Assembly: GCA_934193095.1 (NCBI GenBank)
Contig: CAKPUX010000066.1
Location: 1-9,323 of the forward strand
Direction of reading: 5' to 3'
Length of the DNA: 9,323 nt
Source: an uncultured Dialister sp.
Lineage (GTDB): Bacteria > Bacillota > Negativicutes > Veillonellales > Dialisteraceae
Shown here: positions 1-5,707 of the stretch, in pieces
How the letters are laid out: each line of letters starts with the position of its first letter
Position numbering within the stretch: position 1 is the first letter of the stretch
The notes under the pieces: model-generated
Told to the model about the DNA's origin: nothing
Database searches by the model: none
The model's input: the letters and a program-made list of their open reading frames with translations, nothing else
Translations under genes and position numbers: made by a program

Positions 1-683
1 TTCACCGTCTGGGACGCGCTCTTGGCAGGCTGCCAGTTCACTTCCGTGCGCCCGTCATCGACGGCCTGCACCATCTTGGAGCGGGAGATACCAAAGCCCG
101 CTGCCCCGACGGCATCGAGGCGAAGAGAGGCCACTGTCGCACGGACTTCCTTGGCCGTTTTCTTCGGCGGCTCGATCTCCTCCATCGGGATCTCTTTGAC
201 CGTGACAGGAACCATGGCGACTTTATGGAAATTGTCTCTGATCCACCCGGCCATGGTACTGTCTGCTACGATCTGACAGCCGGCGCCCTGCATGAGGATG
301 TCGCCAAGAATGGCACGATCGATACCAAGACCCATCAGCGAGCCTAAGACGTCCCGATGCCCGATCAGGCGGTAACGGTCATCCCAGGTGACGGAGAGGA
401 GTGTCATGCCAAAGTCGATGGGGCCGTCATAGTCGTCTCTGGAAAAGGCGATGCGCACGCGCTCTGCCTCATGATAGCCGCCTTCACTTTTCACCGTGAC
501 CGTCTTCATATGGGTTGCGATAGTCTGCCCGATCTGCGCGGCAAAAGGCGACATAAACGGGCCGACAGCAAATGGCCGTCCGCGGTCGACAACATCGGCC
601 AGATCCAGCAGACGGATCGCCATGTCTTTGGCATCGTCACTGGTGGCCGCAAAATAACGAATGATTTTTTCTCTATCTTTCAT
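1..683 (-). CDS. ylmH: YlmH, S4-domain RNA-binding protein (3' end cut by window edge)
   Basis: Conceptual translation of the minus strand from ATG at 683 gives 227 open codons up to the window edge, beginning MKDREKIIRYFAATSDDAKD. The middle carries the YlmH signature around HRDVLGSLMGLGIDRAILGD, followed by a stretch resembling the start of an S4 RNA-binding domain (LRLDAVGAAGFGISRSKMVQ). The Bacillus protein is about 257 residues, so roughly the last 30 are missing here. YlmH-family proteins bind RNA or the ribosome and sit in the Firmicute division cluster beside sepF; work on the B. subtilis protein links it to rescue of stalled 50S subunits. The start is supported by AGGAA seven bases upstream. 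It follows proC by 28 bp and is probably the last or next-to-last gene of the yggS-sepF-sepF-proC operon. The family call is firm; function rests on family knowledge. Confidence 0.92.
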   Translation of the reverse strand, partial: MKDREKIIRYFAATSDDAKDMAIRLLDLADVVDRGRPFAVGPFMSPFAAQIGQTIATHMKTVTVKSEGGYHEAERVRIAFSRDDYDGPIDFGMTLLSVTWDDRYRLIGHRDVLGSLMGLGIDRAILGDILMQGAGCQIVADSTMAGWIRDNFHKVAMVPVTVKEIPMEEIEPPKKTAKEVRATVASLRLDAVGAAGFGISRSKMVQAVDDGRTEVNWQPAKSASQTV

Positions 684-711
684 ATGTTGATTCCTGGCTC
701 ATCATTTCTAA

Positions 712-1509
712 TTATTTCCCCGCCATCTGATCCGATTTTGCGAGGCATGCTTCTACGCCATCCATCAGCGCAGCGCGGATACCCGCGCGCTCCATGGCAT
801 GGATCCCCGCAATGGTGGTACCGCCGGGACTTGTGACCTGATCCCGCAGCTCAGCCGGGTGTTTCCCTGTTTCCAGCACCATCTTGGCTGCGCCATACAG
901 CGTCTGGGCAGCGGCTTCGATGGCAATCTTTCTGGGAAGACCGATCAGGACGCCGGCATCTGCCAGGGCATCAATGATGACAAACGCATATCCCGGACCT
1001 GCCCCTGAGAGCGCACCAAGCTCATCGAGCTGGCGCTCCGTCACGACGGCTTCCTTGCCCAGCGCGCGGAAAATATCCTCTGCCTCAGCGATGAATCCTT
1101 CCGAAGCAAATGTCCCCGGAGCGATCGCTGCCATGCCTTCTCCGACAGAGGCCGGGGTATTCGGCATGACACGGATGACTTCTGTCCCCTTCGGAAGAGC
1201 CTTTTCCAGTGTCTCGATCGTGACAGCGGCTGCAATAGAAAGGACCCGGCGGGGCGCATGCCGGGACAATTCTTCCAGCACAGAAGGAACCACATTCGGC
1301 TTCACGGCCACAATGACCAGATCCGCCTCACCGGCTTCGCCCCCCTCTTTGGAGACAGAGACTCCGTATCGTGCTGCTTTTTCTTCCGAAGCCGCAAGGG
1401 AATGCTCCTTCACGAAGACTTCTTCTTTTTTCCATAAACCTTTGGCAAGGCAGCCGGAGAGGATCGCTCCTCCCATCGCCCCGCATCCGATGATCAGTAT
1501 CTTTTTCAT
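712..1509 (-). CDS. proC: Pyrroline-5-carboxylate reductase
   Basis: This 265-residue protein has the normal family length. ProC reduces 1-pyrroline-5-carboxylate to L-proline with NAD(P)H, the last step of proline synthesis, in the cytoplasm. The N terminus has the Rossmann dinucleotide motif GCGAMGG (residues 8-14), then VMPNTPASVGEGM, SGAGPGYAF at about 168 and the family signature beginning VTSPGGTTIAG at about 225. All are intact. Its ATG overlaps the stop of the upstream sepF paralogue as ATGA (1506-1509), indicating translational coupling, and AAAGGA lies about eight bases before the start. Having proC inside a division-gene cluster, between sepF and ylmH where Bacillus carries ylmG, is the odd point; yggS-proC linkage itself is common in bacteria. 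Confidence 0.97.
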   Translation of the reverse strand: MKKILIIGCGAMGGAILSGCLAKGLWKKEEVFVKEHSLAASEEKAARYGVSVSKEGGEAGEADLVIVAVKPNVVPSVLEELSRHAPRRVLSIAAAVTIETLEKALPKGTEVIRVMPNTPASVGEGMAAIAPGTFASEGFIAEAEDIFRALGKEAVVTERQLDELGALSGAGPGYAFVIIDALADAGVLIGLPRKIAIEAAAQTLYGAAKMVLETGKHPAELRDQVTSPGGTTIAGIHAMERAGIRAALMDGVEACLAKSDQMAGK

Positions 1510-1928
1510 AGGTTCGGTCCTTTCCAGGCAGGGATGCCTTGGAAATCGGTCAGTCGATCCTTATCGAGCCGTACAGTCTCCGGCAGGCAGATAAGGACAT
1601 CATCATTCAGAAGCTCGATGCTTCCGTGGGCCAGATAAACAGCTCCACTCATGAAATCGACAAACCGGCTGGCTGTCTCATCATCCACACTGTCATTCAA
1701 AACGACAATAACGGCGAGCCCTTTTTCAAGAGCATCCACCCCATGCCGTGCATCTGCATACGTGCCGGGTACCATGATCACCACCTCCAGCGGACGGAGA
1801 CTTCGGGCCGGCAGCGCGCCTGCCTCCGGAAGTATCTCCCTCTCCTCTGCCTGGGTGTCATAGACATCCTCGTCCTGGCCATTGAACTGCTTTTTCAGCC
1901 AGCCCAGACCCCCTTCCCAGAAAGACAT
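1506..1928 (-). CDS. sepF: SepF paralogue (second copy), cell division protein
   Basis: From ATG at 1928 this gives 140 residues starting MSFWEGGLGWLKKQF. An acidic linker follows, then a SepF core of about 80 residues (from RPLEVVIMVPGTYADAR through SIELLNDDVLICLPETV). SepF polymerises on the membrane, binds the FtsZ C-terminal tail and tethers the Z-ring; the hydrophobic N-terminal helix is the membrane anchor, and this one contains W, F and L. An ATG 45 nt further upstream would extend it into the preceding gene. I chose 1928 because it restores the typical SepF start, follows AGAGG, and forms a TGATG overlap with the preceding sepF stop. It is clearly diverged from its neighbour (168 residues) and lacks that copy's Ala/Gln/Pro-rich tail. 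Whether it keeps the canonical role or has specialised cannot be read from sequence. Confidence 0.88.
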   Translation of the reverse strand: MSFWEGGLGWLKKQFNGQDEDVYDTQAEEREILPEAGALPARSLRPLEVVIMVPGTYADARHGVDALEKGLAVIVVLNDSVDDETASRFVDFMSGAVYLAHGSIELLNDDVLICLPETVRLDKDRLTDFQGIPAWKGPNL

Positions 1929-2434
1929 CAAGCCTCTGGAGCCGAGGGTCCCTGCGGCTGCTGGGCATTCCACTGCGGTGCACCGGCCGGTGCGGCTGCC
2001 TGCTGATCCGCATAGGCAGCGAAATTCTCACGGGAAACGCTCATATTATTCGGCGCGCAGAGATAAATGCTTTCAGAGATCTGGTCGATGCGGCCGTCCA
2101 AAGCATACATGATGCCCTGAACGAAATCCACGATACGCTGGGCTTCATCCGCATCCGTTTTTTCCATATTCATGACGACCGGACGCATAGCCTTCAGATG
2201 ATCCCCGATCTTTTCCGCATCACTGTAGCTCTTCGGGCTGACAACAACCATGGTGTATGGCTTGGCGGCCTGACGCGGGACAGCACTTCTGCCGATACCA
2301 CGGACAGCTGCCGGACGCGGCGGGACGGGCTGAGCAGGATTGACGGGAGCCGTCTCCTCGCCAAGATCCTCCTCTTCCATATCCTCATCATCACGATCGA
2401 CGAACTGATCTTTAAACTTATCCAATAAACTCAT
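1928..2434 (-). CDS. sepF: SepF, FtsZ-ring membrane anchor
   Basis: This 168-residue protein begins with the amphipathic helix MSLLDKFKDQFV typical of SepF. It is followed by a very acidic stretch (residues 13-27), a Pro-rich linker (about 29-40), the globular SepF core (about 59-138, including VVVSPKSYSDAEKIGDHLK, RIVDFVQGIMYALDG and SIYLCAPNNMSVS), and an Ala/Gln/Pro-rich tail to the end. SepF links FtsZ to the membrane and supports septum formation. A near-perfect Shine-Dalgarno AGGAGGAG overlaps the yggS stop codon just upstream, so expression should be strong and coupled. It is the first of two adjacent sepF-type genes; this copy has the more canonical architecture and is the likelier orthologue of Bacillus SepF (YlmF). 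Confidence 0.95.
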   Translation of the reverse strand: MSLLDKFKDQFVDRDDEDMEEEDLGEETAPVNPAQPVPPRPAAVRGIGRSAVPRQAAKPYTMVVVSPKSYSDAEKIGDHLKAMRPVVMNMEKTDADEAQRIVDFVQGIMYALDGRIDQISESIYLCAPNNMSVSRENFAAYADQQAAAPAGAPQWNAQQPQGPSAPEA

Positions 2435-2440
2435 TTCTTT

Positions 2441-2449
2441 CTCCTCCTA
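2441..2449 (-). promoter_or_regulatory. Strong Shine-Dalgarno of sepF overlapping the yggS stop
   Basis: The minus strand reads TAGGAGGAG here: the TAG ends yggS and the same bases supply a near-perfect anti-16S match seven bases before the sepF ATG. This supports translational coupling and a high sepF initiation rate. Confidence 0.85.
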
Positions 2450-3136
2450 ATGGTATACGCGAGAGCCGAAGATCGCGGTGCCGATACGCACCATCGTGGC
2501 TCCCTCTTCGATAGCCTGTTCAAAATCATGGGTCATTCCCATAGACAGGATGGAAATCTGTCCCTCGGGAAACTGCTTTTTCATATCCTCCCACATCTCG
2601 TGGGCTTTGCGGAAGACGGGACGCGTCATCTCCACATCCTCATAATTCGGTGCCATGCACATCAGTCCGAGCACCCTCACATGAGAGAGCGACTTTGCTT
2701 CATCGATCGCCATTTTCATGTCCTCTGGTGAAAGACCTGTCTTGCTTTCTTCTCCGGAAATATTAAACTCCAGAAGTACGTCCTGCACCTTATCGATCTC
2801 TGCCGCCCGCTTGTCGATCTCCCGCAGAATGGACAATGAGTCCGCTGACTGGATGAGATCTGCCATAGCGACTGCCTTTTTGACTTTATTTTTCTGCAAA
2901 TGTCCCTGCAGATGCCAGGTCACCGGGAGCGAGAGCTCCTGGTATTTTTCTTCCATTTCTTGGACACGGTTCTCACCCACATGGGTGACACCGAGAGAAA
3001 TGGCTTCTTCCATGTCTTTGATGGGATGGAACTTCGTCACAGCCACCAGCGTGACCTGCTGATGATACGGGGACTTCTCCCGCGCTGTTTCAATCCGCTC
3101 CATGACATGAGCTAATCGTTCTTTGATTTCTGACAT
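2447..3136 (-). CDS. yggS: YggS/YlmE-family PLP homeostasis protein
   Basis: From ATG at 3136 the product is 229 residues, normal for the COG0325 family. These PLP-binding, alanine-racemase-fold proteins have no known catalytic activity and maintain vitamin B6 and amino acid pools. Visible motifs are VTLVAVTKFHP with the probable PLP lysine at K35, HVGENRVQE, WHLQGHLQKNKVKKAV, the glycine-rich phosphate-binding part near LSMGMTHDFEQAI, and MVRIGTAIFG at the C terminus. The frame stays open 88 codons further upstream, but that stretch crosses the promoter, has no family similarity I recognise and lacks a good ribosome site. MSEIKERL with AAGG seven bases upstream is the natural start; ATG at codon 79 of the long frame is a weaker alternative. 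First gene of the division-cluster operon, 12 bp before sepF. Confidence 0.95.
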   Translation of the reverse strand: MSEIKERLAHVMERIETAREKSPYHQQVTLVAVTKFHPIKDMEEAISLGVTHVGENRVQEMEEKYQELSLPVTWHLQGHLQKNKVKKAVAMADLIQSADSLSILREIDKRAAEIDKVQDVLLEFNISGEESKTGLSPEDMKMAIDEAKSLSHVRVLGLMCMAPNYEDVEMTRPVFRKAHEMWEDMKKQFPEGQISILSMGMTHDFEQAIEEGATMVRIGTAIFGSRVYH

Positions 3137-3200
3137 AGCCCCGCCTTCTTTGTGTAGTTTCAGCATAGCTCTTCTGGTAGAAATAGTTATACTCAAGGTT

Positions 3201-3206
3201 ATTATA
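3201..3206 (-). promoter_or_regulatory. Probable promoter of the yggS operon (-10 box)
   Basis: The minus strand reads TGCTATAAT, a perfect TATAAT with a partial extended -10 (TG one base further upstream than ideal). A T-rich segment (TTTTTC) lies 17 bp upstream as a weak -35. Predicted transcription start is near 3194, giving a leader of about 58 nt before yggS. It is the only convincing promoter between the upstream terminator and the five-gene cluster. Confidence 0.7.
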
Positions 3207-3451
3207 GCACAGAAATCCATGGGGAAAAAGAGAAAAGGCTTAACGAGGAAGGGAGCCGGGGATCGGAGAATGCACGGTGACGCCTGACTGACAGAAAGCG
3301 ATCCCATCCTTCCATGTAAGGAAGGCCATGACGAAATACGGCATGAAAAGGCGTATGGCGATGACCGGATCAGCGTTTCCTTACCTGCCGCTTCCGGCAT
3401 CGCCGCGATGAGGCCTCTGCCGAGCCTTTTGACCTTATCAGCCGCATACGC
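3207..3451. other. Intergenic tract without a recognisable gene
   Basis: About 245 bp lie between the terminator at 3452-3489 and the yggS promoter. The upstream part is GC-rich. It contains a perfect 6-bp stem (CCTTCC/GGAAGG) at 3308-3325 and a 27-codon plus-strand frame at 3328-3411 that I do not consider a gene. I see no other conserved element. Confidence 0.6.
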
Positions 3452-3489
3452 AAAAGCCCCGACAGCTCCTCTGAGCCATCGAGGCTTTT
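3452..3489 (-). terminator. Intrinsic terminator after the second TrpX-like gene
   Basis: Thirteen bases after the stop at 3502 the minus strand forms AAAAGCC(T)CGA ... TCG(G)GGCTTTT with one mismatch. Inside it sits a second stem GGCTC/GAGCT-like (GCTC/GAGC). The A-tract, GC stem and T-tract arrangement suits an intrinsic terminator and may work in both directions. The T-run is only four bases. Confidence 0.75.
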
Positions 3490-3501
3490 ATCACTTGTTC
3501 C

Positions 3502-4482
3502 TTATACCATATTCGCTTTCTTTGCGATCTCCTCCGGAATCGTCAGCCCCAGGATCTCCGCATCCTGCTTATTGATGACGATGGTGTAGTCCTTCTGATG
3601 TTGGATCGGAGACGTCTCCGGCTTGACCTTGCCATCGAGGATATCCGCCGCCAATTCTCCTGTCTGCTTGCCGAGGCGATAGTAATCGACCGAGAGCGCT
3701 GCCAGCGCGCCGTCCTTCGCCATGATGTCCGCCCCGACGATGACGGGGATCTTATTCGCATCCGTGATCTTCATCAGTGTCGGAATGGAGGAAGCCAGCG
3801 TGTTATCCGTCGGGACATAGATGTAGTCTACCTTACCGATGAGTGACTCCGCCACCTGCTGGATATCATTGACATTGTTCACGGTACGTTCTTCGACAGC
3901 AAGACCATGTTTCTTGCAGTAGTCCTTCATCTGGTTCGCCTGTACTTCGCTGTTCACTTCGCTCGAGCAGTAGATGAGGCCGACATGCTTCGCCTGCGGG
4001 ATGAGCTTGGCAGCAAGCTCCATCTGGGCATCCATGGCTGCGAAATCACTGACTCCGGTCACGTTACCGCCGGGTCTCTCATCATTCTGTACCAGCTTTG
4101 CACTGGTATAGTCAGTGATCGCAGTACCGACGATCGGGATGTCCTTGATCTCATTCGCTGCTGCCTGCGCCGCCGGTGTCGCGATGGCACAGATCAGCTT
4201 CGGCTTCTCTGCTTTGAACCTGGAAACAATGGTCTTGAGATTTGACTGATCGCCCTGTGCATTTTCCTGCTCGATCTCGACCTTATCCGGGCCATAGCCG
4301 CGCTCCTTCAATGCATCGACGAAGCCTCTATTGGCCTCGTCGAGTGAGCCATGCTGCACGATCTGTACGACACCGATCTTGATCTTGCCCGAGGCATCTC
4401 CGCTCTGTCCACCACAACCGCCGGAGATCAGGGCCGCCGTTGCGAGCGCGGCCGCTATACTGCATTTCATCCAGTTTTTCAT
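3502..4482 (-). CDS. TrpX-like ABC transporter substrate-binding lipoprotein (copy 2)
   Basis: This 326-residue protein has a signal sequence ending in SGGC, with the probable lipidated cysteine at residue 23. The lipobox is atypical at -3 (Ser). The rest is one ABC substrate-binding domain of the PF04392/COG2984 family (TrpX-like), with IGVVQIVQHGSLDEANRGF near the mature N terminus, NAQGDQSNLK, ATPAAQAAANEIKDIPIVG, LIYCSSEVNSEVQANQ, IYVPTDNTLASSIPTL and a final INKQDAEILGL. Characterised TrpX proteins serve aromatic amino acid uptake, so an aromatic ligand is inferred. It is closely similar to the lipoprotein at 5708-6697 along its whole length, showing a duplication. No permease or ATPase gene is adjacent; it must use components encoded elsewhere. 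It follows the pheC-like gene by about 290 bp, so it may be the distal cistron of the T-box transcript or have its own weak promoter. GAAGG precedes ATG by nine bases. Confidence 0.93.
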   Translation of the reverse strand: MKNWMKCSIAAALATAALISGGCGGQSGDASGKIKIGVVQIVQHGSLDEANRGFVDALKERGYGPDKVEIEQENAQGDQSNLKTIVSRFKAEKPKLICAIATPAAQAAANEIKDIPIVGTAITDYTSAKLVQNDERPGGNVTGVSDFAAMDAQMELAAKLIPQAKHVGLIYCSSEVNSEVQANQMKDYCKKHGLAVEERTVNNVNDIQQVAESLIGKVDYIYVPTDNTLASSIPTLMKITDANKIPVIVGADIMAKDGALAALSVDYYRLGKQTGELAADILDGKVKPETSPIQHQKDYTIVINKQDAEILGLTIPEEIAKKANMV

Positions 4483-4489
4483 CTTATGT

Positions 4490-4771
4490 TGCCTTCTTTT
4501 ATTTATACAATACTATATGGGGCTCAAGGTTCAGGGTTAGCCCATGATTACGTTTGAAAGTTTTCCATCCAGTGAGGAGTGAGGAGTGTTGGTGCGGCGT
4601 GTAAAAACATGGAATCGCCGCGAAGCATATATGAGGCAATGCCCGAAAGTAGCATTCAAGTCACTAGTCACTCGAAGCTCCTAATCCCTAGCTACTCATC
4701 CCTGCTTTTAAATGTCAACCATCAGATTTCAATGTCTAACATCTTTTAGTCTCTTAGACCAATAATCCCTA
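4490..4771. repeat. Repeat-rich spacer between pheC-like gene and second lipoprotein gene
   Basis: This spacer of almost 290 bp has no plausible gene. It contains short tandem GTGAGGA units (about 4572-4586), a 6-bp perfect stem GCGGCG/CGCCGC (4594-4599 with 4616-4621), CTAGTCAC-type repeats (about 4660-4672), and next to the pheC stop a segment resembling the one after the first lipoprotein gene. The part at 4635-4695 matches, in opposite orientation, 9069-9129 near the window end. A weak -10-like TATAAA lies about 30 bp before the lipoprotein start (minus strand), without a convincing -35. Confidence 0.65.
4635..4695 (-). repeat. Dispersed intergenic repeat, copy 1
   Basis: Read on the minus strand, this 61-bp segment aligns without gaps to 9069-9129 on the plus strand with 50 of 61 identical positions by hand count. 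It includes GTGACTAGTGACTTGAATG and TTTCGGGCA. The two copies are about 4.4 kb apart in opposite orientation, both between genes, as expected of a small dispersed repeat rather than a shared coding remnant. Confidence 0.8.
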
Positions 4772-5557
4772 TCACTTAATATACTCATTCTCTAGCGCAT
4801 CCATGGTACCATTTGTTTCCATTTCAGCGAGGAAGAAATTGACGTAATTCAGGAGATCCTGATCACCCTTGGCCATAAGAACACCAAAGCGGCTCTTGGT
4901 GAATGGCTGGTCGACGAGCGGAGCAGCTAATTTATTATTTAAGCGTACATACTTTCTCGCTTCCATGGTCTCCGTAATCATAATATCCGCTTTGCCTTCA
5001 GCAATGAGATCTGGAATTTCTGCATTCTGTTCATGGACGAGGAGCGTTGCATGCGAGAGTTGTGCCTTGGCAAATTTTTCATTCGTTCCACCCGGATTCA
5101 CCATGACCTTTACTTCTGGACGGTCGAGATCAGCGACAGACTGATATTTCTTTTCTTCGCCCGCACGGCAAAGGATGGTCTTTCCGAAGAGCAGGTAGCC
5201 GTCCGACATCGCCATCGTACGTTCGCGGTCGAATGTACGAGTGATACCGCAAAGCGCGACGTCAAATTTCCCGTCCTGCGTATCCTGCGAAAGGGTCTTC
5301 CATGTGGTCGGCACGTATTCAACTTTAACGTGCAGACTGTCCGCGAGTTTCTGGGAGAGTTCGGTATCAAATCCTTCATATGCGCCTGTCTCCTGATTCT
5401 TATAGGACATTGGCCGGTAGTCCCCTGTCGTTCCGATGCGGATCGTGCCACGAGCAGCGATATCTTCGAGGTGCGATGCCCATGCTTCGCCTGCGGCACC
5501 GATAGCCAGTGCAACCGTAAGGAGCGTTGCTCCTCCGATAATTTTCCAGTTTTTCAT
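4772..5557 (-). CDS. pheC: Periplasmic cyclohexadienyl/arogenate dehydratase-like protein (PheC type)
   Basis: This 261-residue protein begins with a cleavable signal peptide (positive start, hydrophobic core, likely cut after AWA at about residue 27) and has no lipobox cysteine, so a soluble periplasmic location is expected. The mature part has the family 3 solute-binding fold but matches the PheC branch best: ARGTIRIGTTGDYRPMSYKN, GAYEGFDTELSQKLADSL, CGITRTFDRERTMAMSDGY, VNPGGTNEKFAKAQL and EIPDLIAEGKADIMITETME. PheC enzymes convert prephenate to phenylpyruvate or L-arogenate to L-phenylalanine; they evolved from amino acid-binding proteins, so a pure binding role is the main alternative. 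Length fits PheC (about 260-270). It lies between two TrpX-like lipoproteins behind a T-box with a Phe-type specifier, which favours a phenylalanine function. AAGGAG precedes the start by seven bases. Confidence 0.8.
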   Translation of the reverse strand: MKNWKIIGGATLLTVALAIGAAGEAWASHLEDIAARGTIRIGTTGDYRPMSYKNQETGAYEGFDTELSQKLADSLHVKVEYVPTTWKTLSQDTQDGKFDVALCGITRTFDRERTMAMSDGYLLFGKTILCRAGEEKKYQSVADLDRPEVKVMVNPGGTNEKFAKAQLSHATLLVHEQNAEIPDLIAEGKADIMITETMEARKYVRLNNKLAAPLVDQPFTKSRFGVLMAKGDQDLLNYVNFFLAEMETNGTMDALENEYIK

Positions 5558-5707
5558 ATATTTTCTCCTTTGCTTCTATACTACGTTGAGGGGGCAAGGT
5601 TTAGTGGTGCGGTGTGGTGCGGCTTGAAACTTGGAGACATTAGACTCCAGATGTCTGACATCTAATGTCTGCTATCTGACGTCTGATAGTCTCCTAGTCA
5701 CCAATCC
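5558..5707. repeat. Inverted-repeat-rich spacer between first lipoprotein gene and pheC-like gene
   Basis: The 150-bp spacer holds a perfect 10-bp inverted repeat AGACATTAGA/TCTAATGTCT (5635-5644 and 5661-5670), an overlapping AGATGT-CTG-ACATCT palindrome (5649-5663) and CTATC/GATAG around a GACGTC core (about 5672-5689). The unit ATGTCTG recurs, and GGTGCGG occurs twice at about 5606-5622. None of the hairpins is followed by a T-run on the minus strand, so they do not look like normal terminators. Nothing coding is evident. Confidence 0.7.

Noticed and set aside
884..1594. 236-residue plus-strand frame opposite proC
   Set aside because: Low-complexity Ser/Ala/Arg composition and complete overlap with the intact proC gene mark it as a shadow frame.
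1506..1973. 155-residue form of the second SepF
   Set aside because: It would add 15 residues overlapping the upstream sepF; the ATG at 1928 starts with a typical SepF membrane helix and has TGATG coupling.
2447..3400. Long 317-residue form of the yggS product
   Set aside because: The extra 88 residues cross the TATAAT promoter box, show no family match and lack a ribosome site; the MSEIKERL start at 3136 gives the normal length.
3328..3411. 27-codon plus-strand frame with GGAAGG before ATG
   Set aside because: Very short and basic, no promoter seen, and no similarity recognised; the GGAAGG belongs to a small inverted repeat.
4572..4672. CRISPR-like array from the short repeats
   Set aside because: Units are 7-9 bp, degenerate, without regular spacers and without cas genes.
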